A stretch of 62,736 nucleotides of DNA from Variovorax sp. OV329 (lineage in GTDB: Bacteria; Pseudomonadota; Gammaproteobacteria; Burkholderiales; Burkholderiaceae_C). Below are positions 8,933 to 16,643 of this stretch, piece by piece; position 1 is the stretch's first letter; each line of letters starts with the position of its first letter. The stretch is taken from positions 1 to 62,736 of the forward strand of contig NZ_FOUG01000026.1 in assembly GCF_900114785.1 (NCBI RefSeq). Reading direction: 5' to 3'. The notes beneath the pieces were generated by a model, which saw only the letters and a program-made list of their open reading frames with translations, was not told the DNA's origin and made no database searches. The translations under genes and the position numbers were made by a program.

Positions 8933-10180
8933 TCAGTGCGCGGCATAGTAAACCGCCGTCGAGCCGAGGTTTTCGCGTGCCTTCGACAACTCCGCGCGCG
9001 CCACTGTGCGCAGGTGGACTTCGTCGGGCCCGTCGAAGAAGCGCATGGCCCGGCCCCAGGACCACAGGTAGGACAGGGGTGTGTCGGGTGTGATGCCCAT
9101 GGCGCCGAACACCTGCATGGCCCGGTCGACCACGCGGGTCTGCAGTTGTGCGGCCACCAGCTTGATGGCCGAGACGTCCACATGGGCCGCCTTGTTGCCA
9201 TGAGTGTCCATCTTCCAAGCCGCCTGCAGCACGAGCAAACGCGCCTGGTCGATCTCGACGCGGGAATGTCCGATCCAGTCCTGCACGTTCGAGAAGTCCC
9301 CCAGGTGCTTGCCGAAGGCGCGGCGCGTCAGCGCGCGTTCGCACATCAGCTCCATCGCCAGCTCGCACTGGCCGATGGTGCGCATGCAGTGGTGCACCCG
9401 GCCCGGCCCCAGGCGCGCCTGCGCCAGCGCGAAGCCGGCGCCCTCTTCGCCCAGCAGGTTGGCCACCGGCACGCGCACGTTGGTGTAGCTCACTTCGCAA
9501 TGCCCTTCGGGCGCGTGGTGATGCATGATGGGCACGTCGCGCACCATGCGAAAGCCAGGAGTGTCCAGTGGCACGATGACCATCGAATGGCGGGCATGCC
9601 GCGGTGCATCGGGCTGGTCGTTGGTCACGCCCATGACGATGGCGAATTTGCAATTCGGGTGCAGCGCGCCGGTCGTGAACCACTTGCGGCCGTTGATGAC
9701 GTACTCGTCGCCCTCGCGCCTGATGCTGGTCTCGATGTTGGTGGCATCGGACGAGCACACGTCGGGCTCGGTCATGGAGAAGCAGGATCGGATTTCGCCA
9801 TCGAGCAACGGCACGAGCCAGCGCTTGCGCTGCTCGGTCGTCGCGAACAGGTGTAGCAGTTCCATGTTGCCGGTGTCGGGCGCGCTGCAATTGAACACCT
9901 CGGACGCCCAGGGGATGCGCCCCATGATCTCGGCTAGCGGCGCGTATTCCATGTTGCCAAGCCGTGTGCCCGGCTCGTCCTCGCGCAGCCCCGGCAGGAA
10001 CAGGTTCCACAGACCCGCCTCGCGCGCCGAGGTCTTCAGCGGCTCGACGACGGCCGTCGGATAGGCCCTGGTGGCCGCGACCCGCTCGAACTCGGCATGG
10101 CGCGGTAGCACGTGGCGCTCCATGAACTGTCGCACGGTGCGCTGCATCTGCAGGCTGTCTTCGCTGTACTGGAATTCCAA
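8933..10180 (-). CDS. Acyl-CoA dehydrogenase of the ACAD10/11 type
   Basis: This 415-residue flavoprotein has the acyl-CoA dehydrogenase fold, with FSMTEPD around residue 135 and the C-terminal MQVFGAMGITPDTPLS block. The stretch LGPGRVHHCMRTIGQ is typical of the ACAD10/ACAD11 and LvaC subgroup. The position of the catalytic Glu of medium-chain enzymes (YEG) is Asp383 here, in FFDGPDEVH. The gene follows a phosphotransferase gene by 22 bp. In ACAD10/11 the kinase and dehydrogenase modules are fused and remove a 4-hydroxy group by phosphorylation and elimination. A split version of that system is the best reading. A classical alpha,beta-dehydrogenase is the alternative. Confidence 0.85.
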   Translation of the reverse strand: MEFQYSEDSLQMQRTVRQFMERHVLPRHAEFERVAATRAYPTAVVEPLKTSAREAGLWNLFLPGLREDEPGTRLGNMEYAPLAEIMGRIPWASEVFNCSAPDTGNMELLHLFATTEQRKRWLVPLLDGEIRSCFSMTEPDVCSSDATNIETSIRREGDEYVINGRKWFTTGALHPNCKFAIVMGVTNDQPDAPRHARHSMVIVPLDTPGFRMVRDVPIMHHHAPEGHCEVSYTNVRVPVANLLGEEGAGFALAQARLGPGRVHHCMRTIGQCELAMELMCERALTRRAFGKHLGDFSNVQDWIGHSRVEIDQARLLVLQAAWKMDTHGNKAAHVDVSAIKLVAAQLQTRVVDRAMQVFGAMGITPDTPLSYLWSWGRAMRFFDGPDEVHLRTVARAELSKARENLGSTAVYYAAH

Positions 10181-10202
10181 GATCGTCTCCCGTCGGCAAG
10201 TT

Positions 10203-11285
10203 TCAGAAATGGGGAGCCGGGGTACGGATGGCCTCGAGCCCGCGCTGAGCCAGCGCGCGCGCCATCTGCCCCACCTCGGCCGCGTTCTCGGCCACGGCGT
10301 TGCCGCGCGCGGCGCGTGCCGCGATGCCCTCGAACATCACGGCCCAGCGCATCAGGGCAAAGGCCCAGTGGAAAGGCGTGGCCTGGCGGGCCGCGTCGCG
10401 GCCGGCGCGGCGGTAGTAGTGGGCCAGATACTCGTGCTCCGATGGAATGCCCAGCGCCGCCAGGTCCAGCCCGCGGATGCCGCCGAACTCGCTGGGCAGC
10501 GTGCGCCAGGCCACCGTATTGAAGGCCACATCGGCCAGCGGATGGCCCAGGGTCGAGAGTTCCCAGTCGAGCACTGCCACCACGCGCGGCTCCGTCGGAT
10601 GGAACAGCAGGTTGTTGAGCTTGAAATCGCCATGCGTGAGTGTGGTCTCGTCATCGGCGGGCAGGTGCTCGCCCAACCAGGCCAGCAGCTCGTCGATGGC
10701 CGGGTTCTCGCGCGTCTTGGACAGCGCCCACTGCTGCTGCCAGCGGCGCAACTGGCGTGCGAAGAAGCCGCCCTCGCGGCCGAAGTCCCCAAGGCCCGCG
10801 GCGCGCCAGTCCACTCCGTGCAGCATCGCGAGCGTATCGGCCATGGCCAGGTAGATGGCGCGGCGCCCGTCGGGCGACATGCCCGGCAGTCGGCTGTCCT
10901 GGAAGACGCGGCCCTCGACGCGCTCCATGAGGTAGAACGGGGTGCCCACGATGTCGGGCTCCGCGTGGTAGAGCACCACAGGCGGCACCGGCAGCGGCGT
11001 GGACGCGAGCGCCTGCATGACCCGGTATTCGCGGTCCACCGCGTGGGCCGAAGGCAGGACATCACCTGCAGGCTTCTTGCGTAGCACCATGCGGCGATTG
11101 TCGAAGCAGAGGAAGTAGGTGGGATTGGATTGCCCACCGCCGATGGCTTCGATGCGCATGCGGCCGCGCAGGCCCGGCAGTTGCCGATGCAGGAAGGGCT
11201 CGAGCCGATCGACCGCCAGCCCGGCGGCCGGTACGGGGTCGCTCTTTTCCAGGCCGCCGACTTGCGGAGGGCTTTGGTTGAGCAT
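10203..11285 (-). CDS. APH-family phosphotransferase, ACAD10/11 kinase-like
   Basis: This 360-residue protein has the aminoglycoside phosphotransferase/choline kinase fold. The catalytic Brenner motif LTHGDFKLNN has His218, Asp220 and Asn224/225, and the metal-binding DWE begins at Asp240. The N-lobe has a glycine-rich EAIGGGQSNPTYFL and a likely ATP-binding Lys in RMVLRKKP. Relatives are the kinase domain of ACAD10/11 and LvaA of levulinate catabolism, which phosphorylate 4-hydroxyacyl-CoA. The position directly upstream of an ACAD10/11-type dehydrogenase supports that role. It begins 9 bp after the Bug-protein gene, so the three are one operon. An antibiotic-resistance function is unlikely. 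Confidence 0.85.
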   Translation of the reverse strand: MLNQSPPQVGGLEKSDPVPAAGLAVDRLEPFLHRQLPGLRGRMRIEAIGGGQSNPTYFLCFDNRRMVLRKKPAGDVLPSAHAVDREYRVMQALASTPLPVPPVVLYHAEPDIVGTPFYLMERVEGRVFQDSRLPGMSPDGRRAIYLAMADTLAMLHGVDWRAAGLGDFGREGGFFARQLRRWQQQWALSKTRENPAIDELLAWLGEHLPADDETTLTHGDFKLNNLLFHPTEPRVVAVLDWELSTLGHPLADVAFNTVAWRTLPSEFGGIRGLDLAALGIPSEHEYLAHYYRRAGRDAARQATPFHWAFALMRWAVMFEGIAARAARGNAVAENAAEVGQMARALAQRGLEAIRTPAPHF

Positions 11286-11294
11286 GGCCGAGCC

Positions 11295-12290
11295 CTACTG
11301 CAGCTCGATGCCGTTGGCCGCCACGATCCGCTTCCAGCGCTGGATTTCCTCGCGCTGGAAGTTGCGCATCTGCTCGGGGCCGCCGGCCATCGGCGACGCA
11401 TCCTGCTTCTGCAGGAAGTCGAGCGAGGCCTGCGACCTTGCCGCCTTCAGTACGGCGGCTTCCAGTTGGCGCACGATGGGTTGCGGCGTCTTGGTCGAGA
11501 CGCCCAGCGCGGTCCAGACGAAGGCCTGGAACTCGGGCACGCCGGCCTCGGCCATGGTCGGCACCTCAGGCAGCGAGGGCATGCGCTTGGGGCCACTCAC
11601 GGCCAGGGCGCGCAGCTTGCCGGACCGGATCATCTCCAGGCCGATGACCGCCACCGCATAGTCCACCTGCTTGCCCAGCAGTGCGCTGACCACTTCCCCG
11701 GCGCCCTTGTACTGGATGTTGACCGTCTTGATGCCCGCGAGTTCGTTGAGCCAGGTGGACCACAGGTTGTAGCCCGGCGATCCCGCGCCGTTGTTCAGCG
11801 CGCCCGGGCGCTTGCGCGCATCGGCGATCAGGTCGGCCATCGTCTTGTAGGGCGAATCGGCCGGCACCAGCACCATGCAGTACTGGCTGCTGATTAGGCT
11901 CAGGGGCGTGAAGTCGGCGATCGGGTCGTAGGGCATGTTGCGGATCAGCGCGGCGTTGATCGCAAAGGTCGAGTTGCTGCCGAAGAGCACGGTGTAGCCG
12001 TCGGCCGGCGCGTTGAGCACCGTCTGCACCGCGACGATGCCGTTGGCGCCCGCCTTGTTGTCGACCACCACCGGTTGTCCGATGCTCTCGCTGAGCACCT
12101 GCGCAATGACGCGCGCTTGCGTGTCCGAGCCGCTGCCCGGATTGAAGGCCACCACCATGCGGATCGGGCGCGACGGGAAATTGTTCTGTGCGCGGGCGGC
12201 GAAGGGCAAGGTTCCGGCCAGGGAGCCCAGGCCGCCACCGGCGATGCTGCAAAGCAGTCGGCGGCGCGAAAGATCGGTCGGGTGGTGCAT
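11295..12290 (-). CDS. Bug-family (TctC-like) periplasmic binding protein
   Basis: This 331-residue protein has an N-terminal signal with twin Arg (SRRRLLCSIAGGG) ending near ARAQ, then the Bug-family opening FPSRPIRMVVAFNPGSGSDTQAR. The VVDNKAGANG and GSNSTFAINAAL stretches are also typical. The start at 12290 is the first residue before the signal; upstream sequence in the same frame has no similarity. No TctA/TctB membrane partners are nearby, which is the rule for most Bug proteins; many act as receptors for signalling or with unlinked transporters. It is the first gene of the minus-strand run toward the sulfatase, and an IclR-type palindrome lies 58-78 bp upstream of its start. Confidence 0.88.
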   Translation of the reverse strand: MHHPTDLSRRRLLCSIAGGGLGSLAGTLPFAARAQNNFPSRPIRMVVAFNPGSGSDTQARVIAQVLSESIGQPVVVDNKAGANGIVAVQTVLNAPADGYTVLFGSNSTFAINAALIRNMPYDPIADFTPLSLISSQYCMVLVPADSPYKTMADLIADARKRPGALNNGAGSPGYNLWSTWLNELAGIKTVNIQYKGAGEVVSALLGKQVDYAVAVIGLEMIRSGKLRALAVSGPKRMPSLPEVPTMAEAGVPEFQAFVWTALGVSTKTPQPIVRQLEAAVLKAARSQASLDFLQKQDASPMAGGPEQMRNFQREEIQRWKRIVAANGIELQ

Positions 12291-12347
12291 GTCTTTGTCT
12301 CCTGTTTGCACCCAGTATTCGCCCAAGGTCGCGGCGCTTCCACAGCC

Positions 12348-12368
12348 CAATTTCGGTGATCGAAATTG
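12348..12368. promoter_or_regulatory. Palindromic operator, probable IclR site 1
   Basis: The sequence is CAATTTCG, a 5-bp spacer GTGAT, then CGAAATTG: a perfect 8+8 inverted repeat. It lies in the 100-bp space between the end of the iclR-family gene and the start of the Bug-protein gene, 58 bp from the latter's ATG. A second copy with the same spacing is upstream of the iclR-family gene itself. That pairing makes it the likely site of the IclR protein for the minus-strand operon. Confidence 0.65.
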
Positions 12369-12390
12369 TCGTTTGTCGTTGCGCCTGCGC

Positions 12391-13245
12391 TCAGGCCACC
12401 CCGGCGGGCACCTGCACCCGGGCCATCTCATCCCACGCGCGCTGCACATCGTCCACCAGCTTGCGCAGCACCGGTGCACAGCGCTGCACCAGCGCTTCGT
12501 TGTCACCGTCCTTGGCCGAGAGGCTGAAGTTGATGGCGTAGAAGGTGCGGTCCGGCGCGCGCAGGCCGGCTGCGATGGCCGACATGCCGGGGATGGCGTC
12601 CGAGCGGCAATAGCCCAAGCTAACTTGGCAGGCCAGCGACTTGTCGATCGCCTTGCGCAATGCGGGCCAGCGCGCGCCGTACTGAGCCCCGAGCGCTTTC
12701 AGGATGCGTTGGCGCGAGCGTGCGTCGAGCGCGGCCAGGTAAGCATGGCCTGGCGAATTCGACTCGATCGCCAGCCGGATGCCCGCCGTCACCTGCCGCT
12801 GCACCGGCCCGCGGCTCTCGCGCAATGTCTCCAGGTACACCATCCACAGCCCGTCGGGTGTGGAAAGGCCAACATTGATCTTCTCGGCCACGGCGACCTT
12901 GCGCATCAGTGGCAGGGCCAGCCCCAGTTCCGACTTGGTCTGCCGAAAGGCCACGCCCAGGCTCAGGTGCACGGGGGCGAGCCGGTAGGCGCCGGTCTGC
13001 GCCTCATGCACCAGGAAGCCCGCTCCCACCAGCGAGTTCGTCAGCCGGCTGACGGTGGACCGCGGCAGGCCGGTGCGCTCGGCCAGTTCCGCATTGCTGA
13101 GCGCCGGCACGCTCGGCAGGAAGGCGCGCAGCAGCGCGAGGCCGCGCACCAGCGACTGGCTGCCGGCGGTCGAACGCGTGAAGGTACCGCTCTGCCGGGT
13201 CAGGGTGCGCGTCGAAGCCTGGGTCGAAGCGTTTGAAGAGGCCAT
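12391..13245 (-). CDS. IclR-family transcriptional regulator
   Basis: This 284-residue regulator has a winged helix-turn-helix at about residues 33-95 (LVRGLALLRAF, then NAELAERTGLPRSTVSRLTNSLVGAGFL) and an IclR effector domain in the rest. The ATG at 13245 follows the second palindrome by 15 bp; longer in-frame starts would run through that palindrome. It separates the minus-strand uptake/sulfatase operon from the divergent plus-strand beta-oxidation operon. A copy of the same palindrome lies at each end of the gene. It likely senses a pathway acid or its CoA ester and controls both arms and itself. Confidence 0.9.
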   Translation of the reverse strand: MASSNASTQASTRTLTRQSGTFTRSTAGSQSLVRGLALLRAFLPSVPALSNAELAERTGLPRSTVSRLTNSLVGAGFLVHEAQTGAYRLAPVHLSLGVAFRQTKSELGLALPLMRKVAVAEKINVGLSTPDGLWMVYLETLRESRGPVQRQVTAGIRLAIESNSPGHAYLAALDARSRQRILKALGAQYGARWPALRKAIDKSLACQVSLGYCRSDAIPGMSAIAAGLRAPDRTFYAINFSLSAKDGDNEALVQRCAPVLRKLVDDVQRAWDEMARVQVPAGVA

Positions 13246-13259
13246 GCGCTGCTCGCTCG

Positions 13260-13280
13260 CAATTTCGAAAAGCGAAATTT
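13260..13280. promoter_or_regulatory. Palindromic operator, probable IclR site 2
   Basis: CAATTTCG, spacer AAAAG, then CGAAATTT: the same palindrome as at 12348-12368 with one changed base and identical spacing. It lies 15 bp upstream of the iclR-family ATG and 100 bp upstream of the divergent crotonase gene. It could serve both autoregulation and control of the plus-strand operon. Confidence 0.65.
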
Positions 13281-13379
13281 GACCATGGCGAGAAGACCTT
13301 CGCCACACCAAACTTTGCGCACCCAAGACCCCCAGGCGGCGCTGCACGAGAAGGCCCTGCCGACACTGAGACAACCCTA

Positions 13380-14144
13380 ATGACCAGCACCCCCGACCTT
13401 TGCCTGACCCGAACCGGCCACGTCGCCAGCATCGAGATGCGGCGCCAGGCCCCGGGCTACATCGACATCGACTTCGTCACCCGCCTGGCCGACCAGCTCG
13501 AGGCACTGGATGCCGACGACGACTGCCGCGCCATCGTGCTGTGGTCAGCCGGCAAGACTTTCTGCGCGGGCGCCAACTTCGGCGGCGCCGCGCAGGGCAC
13601 GCCCGACCCCGCCCCCTTCTACGAACAGGCCATGCGCCTCTTTCGCACGCGCAAGCCCATCGTGGCGGCCGTACGGGGCGCGGCGATCGGCGCCGGGCTG
13701 GGCCTGGCGGTGGTGGCCGACTTTCGCGTGGTGGGCCCGTCCGCGCGCCTCGCCGCCAATTTCAACCGCCTGGGCATCCATCCCGGCTTCGGCCTCACGC
13801 TCACGCTGCCGCGGCTGGTCGGCGAGCAGCAGGCCGCCCTGCTCTTTTTCACGGGCCGCCGCATCGACGGCGTCGAAGCGCAGCGCATCGGCCTGGCCGA
13901 CGACCTGGTGGCCGACGCCGAAGTGCTCGCACGCGCCCTGGCACTGGCCGCCGAGATCGCCGAGTCCAGCCCGACGGCCGTCGAAAGCACGCGCGCCTCG
14001 CTGCGCCTGGGCTTGGCCGAGCGCATCGCCGAGGTGAACCGGCGCGAGCGCGAGATCCAGGTCGGACAGATGGGCAGCGCGGACTTCCGCGAAGGCGTGG
14101 CCGCCATGGCCGAGCGCCGCCCGGCCAACTTCACCCGGAGCTGA
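13380..14144 (+). CDS. Crotonase-superfamily protein lacking the hydratase glutamates
   Basis: This 254-residue protein has the enoyl-CoA hydratase/isomerase fold, with an oxyanion segment FCAGANFGG (61-69) and AAIGAGLGLAVVADFRV (101-117). In rat enoyl-CoA hydratase the two catalytic Glu residues lie in GGGCELA and in PEI. The matching places here are Gly108 and Phe128/Asn129, so neither Glu is present. It may therefore act as a thioesterase, decarboxylase, isomerase of another kind or hydrolase, all known in the superfamily. It starts the plus-strand operon, 4 bp before the CoA-transferase gene. The ATG at 13380 is chosen because upstream codons are unrelated to the family. Confidence 0.8.
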   Translation: MTSTPDLCLTRTGHVASIEMRRQAPGYIDIDFVTRLADQLEALDADDDCRAIVLWSAGKTFCAGANFGGAAQGTPDPAPFYEQAMRLFRTRKPIVAAVRGAAIGAGLGLAVVADFRVVGPSARLAANFNRLGIHPGFGLTLTLPRLVGEQQAALLFFTGRRIDGVEAQRIGLADDLVADAEVLARALALAAEIAESSPTAVESTRASLRLGLAERIAEVNRREREIQVGQMGSADFREGVAAMAERRPANFTRS

Positions 14145-14148
14145 TGCC

Positions 14149-15333
14149 ATGAGCGAACACACACTCGCCGGACCGCTCGACGGCATCCGCGTCATCGACC
14201 TGACGGCCGTGGTGCTCGGCCCGCTGGCCACGCAGACGCTCGCCGACTTCGGCGCCGACGTGATCAAGGTCGAGCCGCCGGAAGGCGACTTGATGCGCGC
14301 CAACGGCGTGTCGCTGCACCCGGGCATGAGCTCGATCTACCTGGCGCTCAACCGCAACAAGCGCTCGGTGGTGCTCGACCTCAAGCAGGAAGACGATGCC
14401 GCCGCCCTGCGCACGCTGATCGCGGGCGCCGACGTGGTAGTGCACAACATGCGCGTGGCCGCCATCGAACGCCTGGGCTTCGGCTACGAGGCGGTGGCCG
14501 CCCTCAACCCGAAGATCGTCTACTGCGTCGCCACCGGCTTCGGCCAGGGCGGCCCCTGGCGCGACCGCCCCGCCTTCGACGACATCATCCAGGCGGCCTG
14601 CGGCATGGTGGGCCTCGGCGCCGTCGACGGCGACGCACCCCGCTACCTGCCCAGCCTGATCGCCGACAAGGTTTGCGGGCTGGCACTGGCCAACGCTGTG
14701 ATGGCTGCCCTGCTCCACCGCGAGCGCGGCGGCGAGGGCCAATACGTCGAGGTGCCGATGCTCGAGACCATGGCCGCCTTCGTGTTGGCCGAGCACATGG
14801 GTGGCATCAGCTTCCCCGGCTCGACTGCCCCGGCGGGCTATGCGCGCCTGCTCGGCGGCGGCCGCCGCCCCGTGCCCACGGCCGACGGCTGGATCAGCCT
14901 GCTGCCCTACACCGGCCGCCATTGGAGCGCCTTCTTCGATGCCGTGGGGCGCGAGGACATCGCCCGCGCCTACGACCTGTCCAGCCGCGAGCAGCTCAAC
15001 AGGCACATCCGCCAGCTCTACGCCTGCCTGGCCGAGCTCACGCCCACGCGACCCAGCGCCGACTGGCTGGCGCTGTGCGAGCGGCTCGACATCCCCGCCA
15101 CCGAGATCTGCCGACTCGACGACCTGCTGCGGCACCCGCAGCTCGAAGCAGTCGGCCTGTTCCAGCCCACGGTGCATCCGAGCGAAGGCGCGATCCGCGA
15201 GCTGCGTCCCGCCACCCTGTTCCACAAGACCCCCGCCACGCTTCGCCGCCATGCGCCGACGCTCGGCGAGCACACCCAGGAGGTGCTGCGCGAAGCCGGC
15301 ATCGCGATGCCGCGCACCCTCCCCCACCGCTAA
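14149..15333 (+). CDS. Class III CoA-transferase (CaiB/BaiF)
   Basis: This 394-residue protein would move CoA between carboxylic acids. Features are the opening GIRVIDLTAVVLGPLATQTLADFGADVIKVE, RNKRSVVLDLK and YCVATGFGQGGPW. The nucleophile Asp of formyl-CoA transferase falls in Q-x-V-D-V-x-x-x-D. Here the aligned segment is QYVEVPMLE, with Glu206 at the nucleophile position; this variant occurs in a large subfamily. It may activate the pathway acid with succinyl- or acetyl-CoA, or salvage CoA at the end. It is tightly spaced between the crotonase and dehydrogenase genes. A racemase role is less likely because the second CaiB-like gene at 27.4 kb fits that better. Confidence 0.87.
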   Translation: MSEHTLAGPLDGIRVIDLTAVVLGPLATQTLADFGADVIKVEPPEGDLMRANGVSLHPGMSSIYLALNRNKRSVVLDLKQEDDAAALRTLIAGADVVVHNMRVAAIERLGFGYEAVAALNPKIVYCVATGFGQGGPWRDRPAFDDIIQAACGMVGLGAVDGDAPRYLPSLIADKVCGLALANAVMAALLHRERGGEGQYVEVPMLETMAAFVLAEHMGGISFPGSTAPAGYARLLGGGRRPVPTADGWISLLPYTGRHWSAFFDAVGREDIARAYDLSSREQLNRHIRQLYACLAELTPTRPSADWLALCERLDIPATEICRLDDLLRHPQLEAVGLFQPTVHPSEGAIRELRPATLFHKTPATLRRHAPTLGEHTQEVLREAGIAMPRTLPHR

Positions 15334-15352
15334 GACTGAAAAGAGACACACC

Positions 15353-16519
15353 ATGAACTTCGAACTCGACGAAGACCACCAGATGCTCAAGGACCTTGTC
15401 GCCCGCTTCGTGCGCGACGAGCTGCTGCCCCTGGAAGCGGGCGCCATGGCCCGCGAAGCCGCCACCGGTCAGTTCGCCCTGCTGCCGGAGGAACACCAGC
15501 GGCTCGACGCGCTCTCGAAGGAACTGGGCCTGTGGGGTCTGGATGCCCCCACCGAGATGGGTGGTGCCGACATGCCCGTCACGGCGATGGTGGGCGTCAA
15601 CGAGGAGTTCGGCAAGACCATCACGCCCTACGAGCTGCCGCCCGATTCGCCCAACCTGCGCATGCTGATGCTCAGCGCCAACGACGACCAGCGCTCGCGC
15701 TACCTGGCGCCTTACGCCCGCGGCGAGACTGTCTCGGCCATGGCCATCTCCGAGCCTGGCGCCGGCGCCGACCCTGCCGGCATGAAGACCCGAGCCGAGC
15801 GCGACGGCGACGGCTGGGTGCTCAACGGCCGCAAGATCTGGATCACCCGCGCCGACCGCGCCGACTGGTCCATCGTGCTGGCCGTCACCGACAAGGCCAA
15901 AGGCGCGCGCGGCGGCATCTCTGCCTTCATTGTGGACAAGGGCACGCCCGGCTTCACCGTCGAGCGGCGCATCCCGATGATCGGCGGCCACTCGACCTTC
16001 GAGGTGAGCTTCGACAACTGCCGCATCGGTGGCGGCCAGTTGCTGGGCAAGGAGGGCTCGGGCTTCGCACCGATGCAGGCGCGCCTGAGCAGCCGCCGCG
16101 TGCAGATGGCCGCCTGGTGCATCGGCCGCGCGCAGCGCGCGCTGGACATGCTGTGCGAATACGCGCCCCAGCGCAGCACCTTCGGCGCGCCATTGGCCGA
16201 ACGCCAGGCCATCCAGTGGTGGATCGCCGACGCGGCCACCCGCATCCACGCCTGCCGCCTCATGACCTACGAGGCCGCCGCCCGCATCGACCGTGGCGAG
16301 GAAGCGCGCAGCCAGGTCTCGATGATCAAGGTCTACGCCACCGAGATGGCCTGGGAAATCATCGACCACGTGATGCAGGCCTTTGGCGCCATGGGCATGA
16401 CCAAGGAACTGCCGCTGCAGCAGATGGCCAACGAGACGCGCCTGATGCGCATCTACGAAGGGCCCAGCGAGGTGCACCGTTGGGTGGTGGCCCGTGAACT
16501 GCTGGGCCTGCGCCGCTGA
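15353..16519 (+). CDS. Acyl-CoA dehydrogenase
   Basis: This 388-residue FAD enzyme has the normal three-domain layout: an N-terminal helical domain (to about 120), the beta domain with MAISEPGAGADPAGM, and the C-terminal helical domain with MQAFGAMGMTKELPLQQ. The end reads MRIYEGPSEVHRW, placing the catalytic Glu in YEG, as in medium- and short-chain enzymes. It starts 19 bp after the CoA-transferase gene. It would oxidise the pathway acyl-CoA to an enoyl-CoA and hand electrons to ETF. A pair of dehydrogenases next to a two-subunit hydratase resembles the steroid side-chain systems of actinobacteria, where the two subunits form one enzyme. Pairing with the next gene is inference. Confidence 0.9.
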   Translation: MNFELDEDHQMLKDLVARFVRDELLPLEAGAMAREAATGQFALLPEEHQRLDALSKELGLWGLDAPTEMGGADMPVTAMVGVNEEFGKTITPYELPPDSPNLRMLMLSANDDQRSRYLAPYARGETVSAMAISEPGAGADPAGMKTRAERDGDGWVLNGRKIWITRADRADWSIVLAVTDKAKGARGGISAFIVDKGTPGFTVERRIPMIGGHSTFEVSFDNCRIGGGQLLGKEGSGFAPMQARLSSRRVQMAAWCIGRAQRALDMLCEYAPQRSTFGAPLAERQAIQWWIADAATRIHACRLMTYEAAARIDRGEEARSQVSMIKVYATEMAWEIIDHVMQAFGAMGMTKELPLQQMANETRLMRIYEGPSEVHRWVVARELLGLRR

Positions 16520-16528
16520 CGGGCTCTT

Positions 16529-16545
16529 CCACTCCACGGGAGTGG
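16529..16545. promoter_or_regulatory. 17-bp palindrome CCACTCC-N3-GGAGTGG, copy 1
   Basis: A perfect 7+7 inverted repeat with spacer ACG lies 9 bp after the preceding stop and 99 bp upstream of the next acyl-CoA dehydrogenase. Two further copies lie in the divergent dehydrogenase promoter region at 41.9 kb. All three are intergenic, as expected for an operator. The cognate regulator is unknown. Confidence 0.6.
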
Positions 16546-16643
16546 TGACCGGCCCCGGGCCTCGCGCGACCATGACATGCATGCCGGCCGCCTGCGCAAA
16601 TGACGCCATGCCGCCGTGACACCACATCTGCCAAGAGGATTCC

